Assembly (NCBI GenBank): GCA_934148845.1
Contig: CAKPDH010000003.1
Span: forward strand, 1-64,000
DNA from: an uncultured Bacilli bacterium
GTDB taxonomy: Bacteria > Bacillota_I > Bacilli_A > RF39 > UBA660
DNA: 64,000 nucleotides
Reading direction: 5' to 3'
Below are positions 17,540 to 26,761 of the stretch, in pieces. Under the pieces are notes generated by a model, which saw nothing but the letters and a program-made list of their open reading frames with translations, was not told the origin of the DNA and searched no databases. The position numbers and the translations under genes are program-made. Numbering within the stretch: position 1 is the stretch's first letter; the number at the start of each line of letters is the position of its first letter.

Positions 17540-18459
17540 GAATATTTAAATTTAAATTAATTCTTCTAAAAGTTAAAATAAATGAAATTATGCATAAAAA
17601 AAAGTATAAGGTTAATGTTTGCATATTATCTAGTGAAAAATATAAAAATAAAATTTTAGAAGATATATATTTAAAATATTATCTTAATAAAGCTGGTATA
17701 GGTGCTACAATCGTCTCATACTTAGAAAATATTGATTATTCTAAGTATGATTATGCTATTATAAGATCAGTTTGGGGAATTTATGATAATATAAATTTAT
17801 TTAAAAATGTAATAGAAAACTTAGAAAAAAATAAAGTTAAAGTATTTAATAATTATAATATTATATGTAATAATTTAAATAAAGAAAAACAATATGAGCT
17901 ATTATCTAAATATAAAATTAAAACAATTAAGACTATATTTACAGATGGTTATACAAATATAGATAAGATATGGAATGAAAATTTTAATGAAGATAAAAAA
18001 ATAGTTGTAAAACCTACTATGTCTGAAAGTGGTAATGATACCATTTTAGTAGATAAATTATCATTAAAAGATATAATTAATAGAAAAAGTAAAAAAAGAT
18101 TAATGGTAGAACCTTTTATAGAAAGTGTAAAAAATGGAGAAATATCTATTATACTTTTTAATAATAAAATAATGTATGGAGTAAAAAGATACTCTGGAGT
18201 TTTTTATAAATACAAAAATACTGAATATATACCTATATCAGATATTAATAAAAAGATAATAAAATCCGTAAACGAAATAATTAAAATAGATGAATATAAA
18301 GAATCACTTTATACAAGAATAGATTTTGTATATCATGATTCTGAATATTTAGTTATGGAGATAGAACTAATTGATCCAATGCTTTTTCTAACTGTGGTGC
18401 CTAAAAATGAAAATATTTATACTAAATTTATATCTGAAATAAAAAAAAGATTTAAGTAA
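17524..18459 (+). CDS. ATP-grasp ligase, glutathione-synthetase-like fold
   Basis: 311 residues. RSVWGIYDN, VVKPTMSESGNDT (ATP-binding Lys and glycine loop), NGEISIILFNNKI and VMEIELIDP (metal-binding acidic residues) follow the pattern of small ATP-grasp ligases related to glutathione synthetase and DcsG. Such enzymes form an amide or peptide bond through an acyl phosphate. The ribosome-binding site AGGAGA lies inside the preceding aminotransferase gene, which it overlaps by 16 bp. A role in making a modified amino acid or dipeptide is inference; substrate unknown. Confidence 0.75.
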   Translation: MHKRLRIFKFKLILLKVKINEIMHKKKYKVNVCILSSEKYKNKILEDIYLKYYLNKAGIGATIVSYLENIDYSKYDYAIIRSVWGIYDNINLFKNVIENLEKNKVKVFNNYNIICNNLNKEKQYELLSKYKIKTIKTIFTDGYTNIDKIWNENFNEDKKIVVKPTMSESGNDTILVDKLSLKDIINRKSKKRLMVEPFIESVKNGEISIILFNNKIMYGVKRYSGVFYKYKNTEYIPISDINKKIIKSVNEIIKIDEYKESLYTRIDFVYHDSEYLVMEIELIDPMLFLTVVPKNENIYTKFISEIKKRFK

Positions 18460-18488
18460 TTATTTTTAAGTAATTACTTTTATTTTTT
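18454..18488 (+). terminator. Rho-independent terminator
   Basis: Perfect nine-base stem AAGTAATTA/TAATTACTT (18454-18462 and 18471-18479), 8-nt loop, T-rich tail. Confidence 0.75.
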
Positions 18489-18495
18489 ACTTATA

Positions 18496-18524
18496 TTGTA
18501 AAAATAAGGCTATTAGGGTATAAT
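18496..18524 (+). promoter_or_regulatory. Sigma-A-type promoter for the FemX-MurJ block
   Basis: TTGTAA at 18496-18501, 17-bp spacer, TATAAT at 18519-18524, 21 bp before the start of the first FemX-like gene. Confidence 0.65.
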
Positions 18525-18545
18525 TATTAATAGAGGATTGATAGT

Positions 18546-19739
18546 ATGTATACATTTAGTACTTGTTTAAATAAAAAAGAATATGATAAATTTATAGAAA
18601 ATTATTCAATGGCAAGCTTTATGCAAGAATATAATTGGGCTAATGTAAAAGACAATTGGAAAAGTTTTCATTGCGGTTTATATAATAATAAAAAACTAAT
18701 TGGAGTATGTTTAATACTTGTAAAAAAGGTATTAAAAAATATAAACATCTTTTATATACCAAGAGGATATTTAATTGATTTTACTAATTATAATGATTTA
18801 AAAGCTATGACTGATAATATTAAAGCTCTCGCAAAAAAGAATAAAGCATACGTAGTTAAAATTGATCCAAATTTTTGTATAAGTGAAAAAAATTTAAAAA
18901 ATAATCCTTTGCAAAATAACTATTCGAAAGATTATCAAATAAAACACAATAATTTACTTAAGCTTGGATATAAATGGACTGGAAAAAATAAAGAAATAGG
19001 TAAAAATCTCCAACCACAGTATAATATTTTTGCTCCTGTAATAGATAAAGATAATAACATTTTAAAAATAGAGGATGTGTTAAAAACTTATAAAAGTAAA
19101 TTTAGATATTATTTGGGAGATTATGGTAAAAAAAGAGGAATTAGTTATGAAATTCAAAATGGGGATGATTACCTTGATATATTTGTTAATCTTTTAAAAA
19201 AAACAGAAGAAAAACAAAATATATCTTTAAGAAATAAGGAGTATTATAAAAAAATTTTAGCAAATTTTAAGGGAAGAGCTTTTATATTCTTTGGTAAGCT
19301 TGATATAAAAAAATATATTGGATTTCTAAAAGAATCTAATATGGAAGAAGAAGTAAAAAAAATTGTAGATTTATTTAAAGATAAAAAAAGTGTAACCCTT
19401 TCTACAGGATTATTATTACTTCCTTTAAATAAAAATGGTATTAGAACAAGTGAATATTTGTATGCAGGTAATGATAATATATTAAATAATTTAAATGTGT
19501 CCGCAGGATTGGTATTTGAAATGATAAAATTCTCAATAGAAAACAAATGTCATTATTGTAATTTAGGAGGAGTAGATGGAAACTTATCAGATCATTTAAC
19601 AATATTTAAGCAAAAATTTAATGGTAGTGTTATGGAATTCGCTGGTGAATATGATTTGCCTATTGAAAAAAAATACTATTTAATAACATTGCTTTATCCA
19701 TTTTTAATTAAAATATATAAAAAAATAAGAAAAAAATAA
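18546..19739 (+). CDS. FemABX-family peptidoglycan bridge aminoacyltransferase (first copy)
   Basis: 397 residues of double-GNAT (FemX/MurM type) architecture: SFMQEYNWANVKDNW at the N-terminus, FYIPRGYLIDF and KIDPNF in the first lobe, KSKFRYYLGDYGKKRGI before the helical arm, and CNLGGVDG plus FKQKFNG in the C-terminal lobe. The family transfers amino acids from aminoacyl-tRNA to the lipid II stem peptide on the cytoplasmic side. Followed after 14 bp by a lipid II flippase-like gene and then a second FemX-like gene, fitting lipid II branching followed by export. Confidence 0.88.
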   Translation: MYTFSTCLNKKEYDKFIENYSMASFMQEYNWANVKDNWKSFHCGLYNNKKLIGVCLILVKKVLKNINIFYIPRGYLIDFTNYNDLKAMTDNIKALAKKNKAYVVKIDPNFCISEKNLKNNPLQNNYSKDYQIKHNNLLKLGYKWTGKNKEIGKNLQPQYNIFAPVIDKDNNILKIEDVLKTYKSKFRYYLGDYGKKRGISYEIQNGDDYLDIFVNLLKKTEEKQNISLRNKEYYKKILANFKGRAFIFFGKLDIKKYIGFLKESNMEEEVKKIVDLFKDKKSVTLSTGLLLLPLNKNGIRTSEYLYAGNDNILNNLNVSAGLVFEMIKFSIENKCHYCNLGGVDGNLSDHLTIFKQKFNGSVMEFAGEYDLPIEKKYYLITLLYPFLIKIYKKIRKK

Positions 19740-19753
19740 TAGTTGGAGGATTT

Positions 19754-21361
19754 ATGAAGAAAGATACATTTATTAAAGGGGCGCTCGCATCTACGATATG
19801 TATAATATTAGCAAAAGTTTTAGGTATTATATATGTTATACCATTTAACCGAACAGTTGGCTCTTTGGGTGGAGCACTTTATGGTTATGCATATAATATA
19901 TACTTAATTTTTTTAAGTTTATCAACCGTTGGAGTTCCTATGGCTATATCAAAAATAGTTAGTGAGTATATAGCACTAGGATATTTGGATGCCAGTAAAA
20001 GAAGTTATAAAATAGCTTCAAAAATAACGTTTACATTTGGTGTAATTTCTACTTTAATATTATTAATTTTTGCCCCTAATTTAGCTGTAATAATTAAAGG
20101 CGATATAATAGGCGGCAATTCACTAGAAGATATAACATACGTTATAAGAGTTAGTGCGACAGCTATTTTATTTACTACTGCGCTAAGTAACATAAGAGGT
20201 TATTTACAAGGACAAAAATATATAACAAAGCAATCAATAAGTCAAGTAATAGAACAGTTTGTTAGAGTTTTAGTAATCATATTTGGATCTATAATATTCA
20301 AAAAAATATTTGGTATAAAAGAAGCAGTAGGTGCTGCTATATTTGGAGCAACATTAGGTGGAATTGTTGCTTTAATATATTTATTAATTGTTCATAGAAA
20401 AGAATTAAGTATAAAAAATTATGATTATAAACCAAAGAAGGAAGAATTAAAAATAACTAACAAGGATATTTTAAAAAATATAGTGAAATATAGTATTCCA
20501 CTTGTATTAATAAGTGTCTTAGTATCGCTATATACTATGGTTGATATGTCACTTGTTATTAAATGCTTAGTAAAAAGATTAGGTTATAGTGCTATAGATG
20601 CTGAATATATTTTAAGCTGTATAACTACTTGGGGAGCTAAACTGAATGTTATTGTTACATCAATATCTGCAGGTGTTGGAGTAAGTTTACTTCCAAATAT
20701 TTCTGGAGATTACATTTTAAAAAATTATGATGGTGCTAGAAATAAAATATATAAAACACTAACAATACTTTTATTAATATTAATACCTATGGTTTGCGGA
20801 TTAAGTGTACTTTCAACTCCAGTATGGACAGTATTTTATGGATATAATAATCTTGGAATAAGTGTATTTAAAATAAGTATATTTACGGCTTTATTTTATG
20901 CAATGGTAAACTGTTTAATAATAATAATGCAATCAGTTAATAGATATAAAACTGTATATATAGGTCTTTTTACAGGTTTAATCATTAAAATATTAACACT
21001 AATTCCTATCATGTTATTATTTAATAAACTTGGTATACATGCATATTATGGTATAACAATATCTACAATACTTGGGTATTTATCAAGTATACTAATATGC
21101 TTAATTGATTTAAAGAGGACATTAAGTATTAATTACACTCAAATAATAAAAGATGTTACTATAGGTTTAATTGCGTCTATTATAATGTATATAGTAATAT
21201 TTTTAGCTCAAAAATATATCATAACTAATAATACCAGATTAATATCAATAATAAGTATAGTTATATATTCTATAATTGGAATACTAATATATGGTTTTAT
21301 AATTATTAAAACAGGCGTATTTAAAAGAAATTTTAAAGATTTACTTAAGAAAGATAAATAG
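19754..21361 (+). CDS. MurJ/YtgP-like lipid II flippase (MOP superfamily)
   Basis: 535 residues with about 14 hydrophobic segments. The N-terminus KGALASTICIILAKVLGIIYVIPF and SLSTVGVPMAISKIVSEY match the YtgP/SpoVB branch of the MOP superfamily. YtgP (MurJ) of Bacillus flips lipid II across the membrane; SpoVB does the same for the spore cortex. Flanked on both sides by FemX-like genes with 9-14 bp gaps, so a vegetative lipid II flippase in one operon with its modifying enzymes is the likeliest role; a SpoVB role cannot be excluded. Confidence 0.9.
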   Translation: MKKDTFIKGALASTICIILAKVLGIIYVIPFNRTVGSLGGALYGYAYNIYLIFLSLSTVGVPMAISKIVSEYIALGYLDASKRSYKIASKITFTFGVISTLILLIFAPNLAVIIKGDIIGGNSLEDITYVIRVSATAILFTTALSNIRGYLQGQKYITKQSISQVIEQFVRVLVIIFGSIIFKKIFGIKEAVGAAIFGATLGGIVALIYLLIVHRKELSIKNYDYKPKKEELKITNKDILKNIVKYSIPLVLISVLVSLYTMVDMSLVIKCLVKRLGYSAIDAEYILSCITTWGAKLNVIVTSISAGVGVSLLPNISGDYILKNYDGARNKIYKTLTILLLILIPMVCGLSVLSTPVWTVFYGYNNLGISVFKISIFTALFYAMVNCLIIIMQSVNRYKTVYIGLFTGLIIKILTLIPIMLLFNKLGIHAYYGITISTILGYLSSILICLIDLKRTLSINYTQIIKDVTIGLIASIIMYIVIFLAQKYIITNNTRLISIISIVIYSIIGILIYGFIIIKTGVFKRNFKDLLKKDK

Positions 21362-21370
21362 GTGTAATAT

Positions 21371-22585
21371 ATGGAATTTAGAGAACTTACTATAAAAGAA
21401 TTCGAAAAGTATTTAAATAAGAGTAATTTAAAAAGTTTTTTACAATCTCCAAAATTGGATGGTCAAGATGATAATTCATATTATGTTGGAGTTTTAAAAG
21501 CTGGTAAAGTTATAGCTGCAACAAGAATGATATCTAAAAAAAATAGATTTGGTTATAATAATTTTTATGCCCCAAAAGGATTACTTTTAGATTATAATGA
21601 TATAGATTTACTTAAATTTTTTGTATTAAATTTAAAAAAATATATTAAGCATCACCATGGATATGTTCTTCATATTGACCCAAACGTATTTTATAAAAGT
21701 AGAGATATAGATGGAAATATTACTGATGAATATGATAATACAAATATAGTTAATAATTTAAAAAAACTAGGATTTAAGCATAATGGCTTTACTGTAGGTT
21801 ATGATAATACTAATCAGGTAAGATGGCAATATGTTATAGATTTAGAAGGAAAAACATTTGAAGAAATAAAAAAAAGCATTAAAGCTAATCATTTAAATAA
21901 AATAAAAAAAGCAGAAAAATATGGTATAACCGTTAAAGAAATAGAATATGATGATCTACCTATATTTAAATCAATAACAGAAAGTACTAGTAAGCAAATA
22001 GGTTTTAAGGATAAGAGTATTGAATATTATAGAAAAATTTATAAAAATTTTAAAAACGAAGTAAAATTTTTATTAGCATACCTTAATGTAGATGAATATA
22101 AAAAGAAGATAACAGATGAACTTATATCATATAATAAAAAATATGAAAAATTTTATAATAAAGAAAATAATAGTGCCAAAGAAATCAAAAAGAATATAGA
22201 TACATTAAATAATAGATTAATTGAAATAGATAAATATAAAAGTGGACTGATACCAATATCTGCATCTATGTTTATGATGTTTGGAGATGAAATTATTTAT
22301 CTTTTTAGTGGTAATGTTGATAAATACAATAATTTTTATTCACAATATTTAATTCAATGGATTATGATTAAATATGCCTTAGAAAATAAATATAAGAAAT
22401 ATAATTTTTATGGTATAAGTGGAAAATTTAATCCTGGTGAGGATGGAGTTTATGAATTTAAAAAAGGTTTCGGTGGACATGTTGAAGAATATATAGGAGA
22501 TTTTTATTTACCAATTAATTGGTATTATTATTTAAATGAATTATTAAATAAAATAAGGAGGAAAAATGAAAATAGGAATAAGTAA
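21371..22585 (+). CDS. FemABX-family peptidoglycan bridge aminoacyltransferase (second copy)
   Basis: 404 residues. The N-terminal SNLKSFLQSP, FYAPKGLLLDY and LHIDPNVFY segments, the basic IKANHLNKIKKAEKYGI, a charged two-helix arm near residues 230-280 (like the coiled-coil arm of FemA/MurM), and FYGISGKFNPGEDGVYEFKKGFGG are typical of the family. Together with the other copy at 18,546 it suggests a cross-bridge of at least two residues added in sequence. Its end overlaps rpiB by 20 bp. Confidence 0.9.
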   Translation: MEFRELTIKEFEKYLNKSNLKSFLQSPKLDGQDDNSYYVGVLKAGKVIAATRMISKKNRFGYNNFYAPKGLLLDYNDIDLLKFFVLNLKKYIKHHHGYVLHIDPNVFYKSRDIDGNITDEYDNTNIVNNLKKLGFKHNGFTVGYDNTNQVRWQYVIDLEGKTFEEIKKSIKANHLNKIKKAEKYGITVKEIEYDDLPIFKSITESTSKQIGFKDKSIEYYRKIYKNFKNEVKFLLAYLNVDEYKKKITDELISYNKKYEKFYNKENNSAKEIKKNIDTLNNRLIEIDKYKSGLIPISASMFMMFGDEIIYLFSGNVDKYNNFYSQYLIQWIMIKYALENKYKKYNFYGISGKFNPGEDGVYEFKKGFGGHVEEYIGDFYLPINWYYYLNELLNKIRRKNENRNK

Positions 22586-23009
22586 TGATCATAGAGGTGT
22601 AGAAACTAAACAAGAATTGACAAAATATTTAGAAGATAAAGGTTATACTGTAATTAATTATGGAACTGATACCTCAGATAGAGTTGATTATACGAAGTAT
22701 GGTTTTATAATAGGTGAAAAAGTAAGAGATAAAGAAGTTGATCTTGGAATAGCTATATGTGGTAGCGCTATTGGAATATCTATTGCTTGCAATAAAGTAA
22801 AAGGTGTAAGATGTGGTAAAGTAAATAGTGTAGAAGAAGCAATTCATGGTAGAGAGAGAGATTATGTTAATGTTATCGCATTATCTGGATCTTGTGATAT
22901 TAATGAAAATAAAAAGATAGTAGATGCATTTTTAGCTGCCAAAGAAAATCATGAAGACCCTATCTATCAGGTTAGAGTTAATCAAATAGAAGAATATGAA
23001 AATGCTTAA
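22566..23009 (+). CDS. rpiB: Ribose-5-phosphate isomerase B (RpiB/LacAB family)
   Basis: 147 residues, normal for the family. MKIGISNDHRG contains the catalytic region Asp-His; AICGSAIGISIACNK is the anion-hole loop with the active-site Cys, and the HGRERDYVNVIAL segment supplies further phosphate ligands. Interconverts ribose 5-phosphate and ribulose 5-phosphate in the non-oxidative pentose phosphate pathway. AGGAGG lies within the upstream femX-like gene, with which it overlaps by 20 bp; it overlaps the next gene by 14 bp. Confidence 0.92.
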   Translation: MKIGISNDHRGVETKQELTKYLEDKGYTVINYGTDTSDRVDYTKYGFIIGEKVRDKEVDLGIAICGSAIGISIACNKVKGVRCGKVNSVEEAIHGRERDYVNVIALSGSCDINENKKIVDAFLAAKENHEDPIYQVRVNQIEEYENA

Positions 23010-23196
23010 AATATCTTTATATGTAATATTTATGCCACTTATAATATGGTGTTTAGATGGAGTTAATTTATCTGTAATATTTAAAAAAAATAGAGTTGTT
23101 CAAGCAAGATTAATTTATCTATTTTTTTCAATTTCACTTACATATCTAGTAGTAAACTTTTTGTATGATTTTTTAACTATTTATCAAAATATATAG
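22996..23196 (+). CDS. DUF1146-like (YwzB) small membrane protein
   Basis: 66 residues with two hydrophobic helices (about 6-20 and 36-56) separated by the conserved LSVIFKKNRVVQARLIYL segment that marks the YwzB/DUF1146 family. The function is not established. In many Firmicutes the gene sits close to spoIID, as it does here (26 bp upstream). It overlaps the 3' end of rpiB by 14 bp. Confidence 0.8.
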   Translation: MKMLKISLYVIFMPLIIWCLDGVNLSVIFKKNRVVQARLIYLFFSISLTYLVVNFLYDFLTIYQNI

Positions 23197-23222
23197 TAGT
23201 ATGTTTTAAAGGAGATGATTTC

Positions 23223-24137
23223 TTGATAAAAAAAATACTACTTTTTTCATTTTTATTAATTTTTATTCCATTTATAATTGTAACTATATTTATAAGAGAT
23301 GATGAAATTACTTTTAATTTTTCTTCTAATAGTACAGTTAGAGTATATAGAAGTAAAACAGGTGTTGTAGAAGAGGTACCAATAGAAGAATATGTAATAG
23401 GTGTAGTTGCAGGAGAAATGCCATCTAGTTTTAGTTTAGAAGCACTTAAAGCTCAAGCAGTCGCATCACGTTCATATGTAATGTCAAAAATACAGGGAAA
23501 TAAAAATAAAGAATATGATGTAGTTGATACAGTCACTAATCAAGTATATTTAGACAAGGAATATTTAGTTGCAACTTGGAAGGAATCATATACTGTAAAT
23601 ATTAATAAAATAAAAGAAGCTGTTTTACAGACAATGGGTGAATATATATCTTATAATGATAAAGTTGCGGATGCTATGTTTTTTTCTACTAGTACAGGAT
23701 ATACTGAAAATAGTGAAGAAATATTTAAAAATAAAGTTGAATATTTAAGAAGTGTAGAAAGTCCTTGGGATAGTATATCACCTTCATTCAACATAAATAA
23801 AACATATACATTAAGCGAATTTTATAAATTACTTAATTTAGAATATCAAGATAAGATAATAGTTCAAGTGTTATCTAAAACAAAAGCAGGTAGAATTAAT
23901 AAAATTAAAATAAATGATAAAATTTTTACAGGCTCAGATGTTATGTCAAAATTGTCGCTAAAATCCAAATGCTTTGAAATTATTCAAGAATCAACTAAAG
24001 TAATCGTAAAAACAAAAGGATATGGACACGGCGTCGGTATGAGTCAGTATGGTGCTGAAGGTATGTCTAGAGAAGGATATACATATGATCAAATTCTTAA
24101 ACATTATTATACTGGTATTGAAATAAAAAAATTTTAA
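23223..24137 (+). CDS. spoIID: Stage II sporulation protein D (SpoIID)
   Basis: 304 residues with one N-terminal membrane helix. The lytic transglycosylase core is clear: VPIEEYVIGVVAGEMPSSF with its catalytic Glu, LKAQAVASRSY, STSTGYTENSEEIF, VESPWD and the C-terminal GYGHGVGMSQYGAEGM. Member of the DMP machine with SpoIIM and SpoIIP that thins septal peptidoglycan during engulfment. TTG start after AAAGGAGATGA. The next gene is SpoIIQ-like and the one after is spoIIID, the conserved order in spore formers. Confidence 0.95.
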   Translation: MIKKILLFSFLLIFIPFIIVTIFIRDDEITFNFSSNSTVRVYRSKTGVVEEVPIEEYVIGVVAGEMPSSFSLEALKAQAVASRSYVMSKIQGNKNKEYDVVDTVTNQVYLDKEYLVATWKESYTVNINKIKEAVLQTMGEYISYNDKVADAMFFSTSTGYTENSEEIFKNKVEYLRSVESPWDSISPSFNINKTYTLSEFYKLLNLEYQDKIIVQVLSKTKAGRINKIKINDKIFTGSDVMSKLSLKSKCFEIIQESTKVIVKTKGYGHGVGMSQYGAEGMSREGYTYDQILKHYYTGIEIKKF

Positions 24138-24190
24138 AAAAAAGTATAAAAATAAATATTTTGTTCACAATTAAAAATGAGGTGAATAAA

Positions 24191-24817
24191 ATGAAAAGAG
24201 AATTAAAAAAATCTGTTATTTATGCTTTATATGGAATATCATTTTTATTATTAGTTGGCGGAGTTATTGGTATGCTATATGCAACTAAAAAAGTATCTAA
24301 CACTGGATATCAATATGTGTCAAAAGGAATCCTTGATTATGAAAATAAAGTTGAAGTTGTTAATACTAAAGATACAATTAAAAGACCATATAATGATACA
24401 AAGGTTTCAATTGTAAAGAGTTTTTATAATTATAAAGATGAAGCTAAAAATCAAGAAAAATCTTTAATATTTTATGAAGGAACATATATGCAAAGTAGTG
24501 GAATATCTTATTCAAATGGTGATGTATTTGACATAGTATCTATTTTACCAGGCGAGGTATCTGAGGTAAAAGAAGATGATATCTTAGGTAATATAATTAC
24601 TATTAAACACAGTAATAATATAACAAGTATATATCAAAGTGTTAAAGATATATCTGTAAAAATGGGTGATAAAGTAACATCAGGGCAAACAATAGCTAAA
24701 AGTTCTACATCAAATATATCAAAAGAATTAAATAATCATTTATATTTTGAATTAATTATAGATGGAATATGCGTAAATCCTGAAGAATATTTTGATAAAT
24801 CAGTTAATGAAATATAG
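24191..24817 (+). CDS. spoIIQ: SpoIIQ-like protein with degenerate M23 domain
   Basis: 208 residues from the ATG at 24191, which follows GAGGTGA; an in-frame TTG at 24161 lies upstream. One N-terminal membrane helix (LLVGGVIGMLYA) and a C-terminal LytM/M23 fold. The metallopeptidase residues are lost: there is no HxxxD element, and the HxH motif reads HLYFE. This matches the non-catalytic SpoIIQ of Bacillus, which forms the feeding channel with SpoIIIAH across the forespore septum. The position between spoIID and spoIIID supports the assignment. Confidence 0.8.
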   Translation: MKRELKKSVIYALYGISFLLLVGGVIGMLYATKKVSNTGYQYVSKGILDYENKVEVVNTKDTIKRPYNDTKVSIVKSFYNYKDEAKNQEKSLIFYEGTYMQSSGISYSNGDVFDIVSILPGEVSEVKEDDILGNIITIKHSNNITSIYQSVKDISVKMGDKVTSGQTIAKSSTSNISKELNNHLYFELIIDGICVNPEEYFDKSVNEI

Positions 24818-24882
24818 TGGCGAAAGCCCTTTTTATGTATAAATTATAGCATAAAATATATAATTTATTAGAGGGGTGTTTG

Positions 24883-25134
24883 ATGAGTTCATTAATTATT
24901 AAAAGAGTAATGGATGAAGCTTACTATATGTTGGATACAAAAAAAACTATAAGAGAAATTGCTAAAAAATTTAAGGTATCAAAAAGTACTGTACATAAAG
25001 ATTTACATGAAAGACTAGTAGAAATAGATACAAAAATATTTAAACAAATAGATGAAATACTTAAGTATCATATAAATATTAGACATATAAGAGGTGGAGA
25101 ATCTACTAGAAAAAAGTATAAAAATGTTACTTAA
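24883..25134 (+). CDS. spoIIID: Sporulation transcriptional regulator SpoIIID
   Basis: 83 residues starting at the ATG at 24883, with GAGGGG six bases upstream. The helix-turn-helix TIREIAKKFKVSKSTVHKDLHERL is nearly the family consensus, followed by a basic C-terminal helix (RGGESTRKKY) that in Bacillus contacts the DNA minor groove. Mother-cell regulator acting with sigma-E and sigma-K. mbl follows, the same adjacency as in Bacillus. Confidence 0.94.
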   Translation: MSSLIIKRVMDEAYYMLDTKKTIREIAKKFKVSKSTVHKDLHERLVEIDTKIFKQIDEILKYHINIRHIRGGESTRKKYKNVT

Positions 25135-25160
25135 TAACATTCAATTATATTAAAATATGA

Positions 25161-25166
25161 TATAAT
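25161..25166 (+). promoter_or_regulatory. Extended -10 box upstream of mbl
   Basis: TATAAT at 25161-25166 preceded by TGA, 20 bp before the mbl start. No convincing -35 box is visible. Confidence 0.4.
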
Positions 25167-25186
25167 ATATAAAATGGAGGTATACT

Positions 25187-26176
25187 ATGTTTGCACATGA
25201 TATAGGAATAGATTTAGGAACTGCTAATGTTTTAATATATATAAAAGGTCAAGGTATAGTATTAAATGAACCAAGTATAGTAGCAATTGATTCTGATACG
25301 AAAAGAATTCTTGCAGTAGGTAAACAAGCAAGAGAAATGCTAGGTAGAACTCCTGGAAAAGTACAAGCTATAAGACCTATGAAGGATGGTGTTATTGCAG
25401 ATTTTGAAATAACTGAAATGATGCTTAATAGTTTTATAAGAAAGGTAAATGGAAAAAGCTTTTTTTCAAGACCAAGAATACTTATATGTTGTCCATCTAA
25501 TATAACTCAAGTTGAAAAAAATGCAATTAAAGAAGCCGCTGAAAGAACTGGAGCAAGAAAAGTTTTTCTTGAAGAAGAACCAAAAGTAGCAGCCATAGGA
25601 GCAGGACTTGATATTTCAAGACCAAGTGGTAATATGGTAATAGATATTGGTGGAGGTACTACTGATATAGCAATTTTATCATTAGGAGATATAGTAACAA
25701 GCGAATCTATAAAAATTGCTGGAAATACTTTTGACAATGATATAATTAAATATATAAAAGAGAAATATAAACTTTTAGTAGGTGATAGAACTGCGGAAGA
25801 AATAAAGCTTGAAATAGGATCAGTATATCCAGATAGTAAGAATGATAAGATGGATGTAAAAGGAAGAGATCTTGTAACAGGATTACCTCATACCATAACT
25901 TTATGTAGTGAAGAGGTAGAAGAGGCTTTAAGAGAGAGTGTTTATAATATAATTCATGCTGCTAAAAATGTATTAGAAAAAACACCTCCAGAACTTGCTG
26001 GAGATATTATAGACAAAGGTATAGTTATAACAGGTGGAGGAGCGCTTATAGATGGATTTGATAAGCTTATTTCTCAAGAATTAAAAGTGCCAGTATTTAT
26101 TGCTGAAAGTCCTTTGACTTGTGTAGTAGAGGGAACTGGAATATTACTTGACAATATTCATTTGCTAAACAAATAG
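25187..26176 (+). CDS. mbl: MreB-family actin-like cell-shape protein (Mbl)
   Basis: 329 residues. Actin-fold motifs: IGIDLGTANVLIY (phosphate 1), MVIDIGGGTTDIAIL (phosphate 2), KVAAIGAGLDI and GIVITGGGALIDGF (adenosine). Forms membrane-bound filaments that guide peptidoglycan synthesis along the cylinder. Called Mbl rather than MreB because it stands next to spoIIID and not with mreCD, and begins MFAHDIGIDLG. Ends in a bidirectional terminator shared with cotJC. Confidence 0.92.
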   Translation: MFAHDIGIDLGTANVLIYIKGQGIVLNEPSIVAIDSDTKRILAVGKQAREMLGRTPGKVQAIRPMKDGVIADFEITEMMLNSFIRKVNGKSFFSRPRILICCPSNITQVEKNAIKEAAERTGARKVFLEEEPKVAAIGAGLDISRPSGNMVIDIGGGTTDIAILSLGDIVTSESIKIAGNTFDNDIIKYIKEKYKLLVGDRTAEEIKLEIGSVYPDSKNDKMDVKGRDLVTGLPHTITLCSEEVEEALRESVYNIIHAAKNVLEKTPPELAGDIIDKGIVITGGGALIDGFDKLISQELKVPVFIAESPLTCVVEGTGILLDNIHLLNK

Positions 26177-26202
26177 AGAAGAATTATTTCTTCTCTTTTT
26201 TG
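26175..26202 (+). terminator. Terminator between convergent mbl and cotJC
   Basis: Stem AGAGAAGAA/TTCTTCTCT (26175-26183 and 26188-26196), 4-nt loop and a T tail on the plus strand. It overlaps the 3' end of the minus-strand cotJC. Confidence 0.85.
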
Positions 26203-26753
26203 TATTTATTTAAATAATATTCTCTAAGTTCTTTAAATCGTTCAAAATGTACAATTTCTCTTTGTCTTAAAAAAGATAATGGAGCGAGTAAATCAGGATC
26301 ACTGGTTAAATCCATTAAATGTTCATAAGTTACACGTGCTTTTTGTTCTGCAGCCATATCTTCTGTTAAGTCAGCATTATAATCTCCTGTTGTAGCAAAA
26401 TATGCAGCAGTAAATGGAACTCCATTAGCATCTGTTGGGAAAAGTGCATGATCATGTTCTACATATTGGGCAGACAAACCATTATTTTTAAGTTCTTCTA
26501 TTGAAGCATCTTGTATCAATTGTTTAACCATAGTTGCTATCATTTCTACGTGTGCAAGCTCTTCTGTACCAATATCATTTAAAAGAGCATATCCTCTTTC
26601 ATCAGGCATTGTATATCTTTGATTTAGATATCTCATAGCAGCAGCAAATTCACCATTAGCGCCTCCATACTGTTCTAATAAACATTTTGCCATTTTAAGA
26701 TCTTTATTGCGAATATTAATAGGATATTCTAATTTTTTTTCAAATTTCCACAT
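26184..26753 (-). CDS. cotJC: Spore coat protein CotJC, manganese-catalase-like
   Basis: 189 residues. KMAKCLLEQYGGANGEFAAAMRYLNQRY, DIGTEELAHVEMIATMV and REIVHFERFKELREY carry the Glu and His ligands of the di-manganese ferritin-like site of CotJC. Coat protein made in the mother cell. It lies 8 bp downstream of a fused cotJA-cotJB gene on the same strand, completing the cotJ operon. Confidence 0.95.
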   Translation of the reverse strand: MWKFEKKLEYPINIRNKDLKMAKCLLEQYGGANGEFAAAMRYLNQRYTMPDERGYALLNDIGTEELAHVEMIATMVKQLIQDASIEELKNNGLSAQYVEHDHALFPTDANGVPFTAAYFATTGDYNADLTEDMAAEQKARVTYEHLMDLTSDPDLLAPLSFLRQREIVHFERFKELREYYLNKYKKEKK

Positions 26754-26761
26754 ATTACCTC

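Noticed and set aside
24817..24840. GGCGAAAGCC-T5 as terminator after the spoIIQ-like gene
   Set aside because: The stem is only three to four base pairs; too weak to call.
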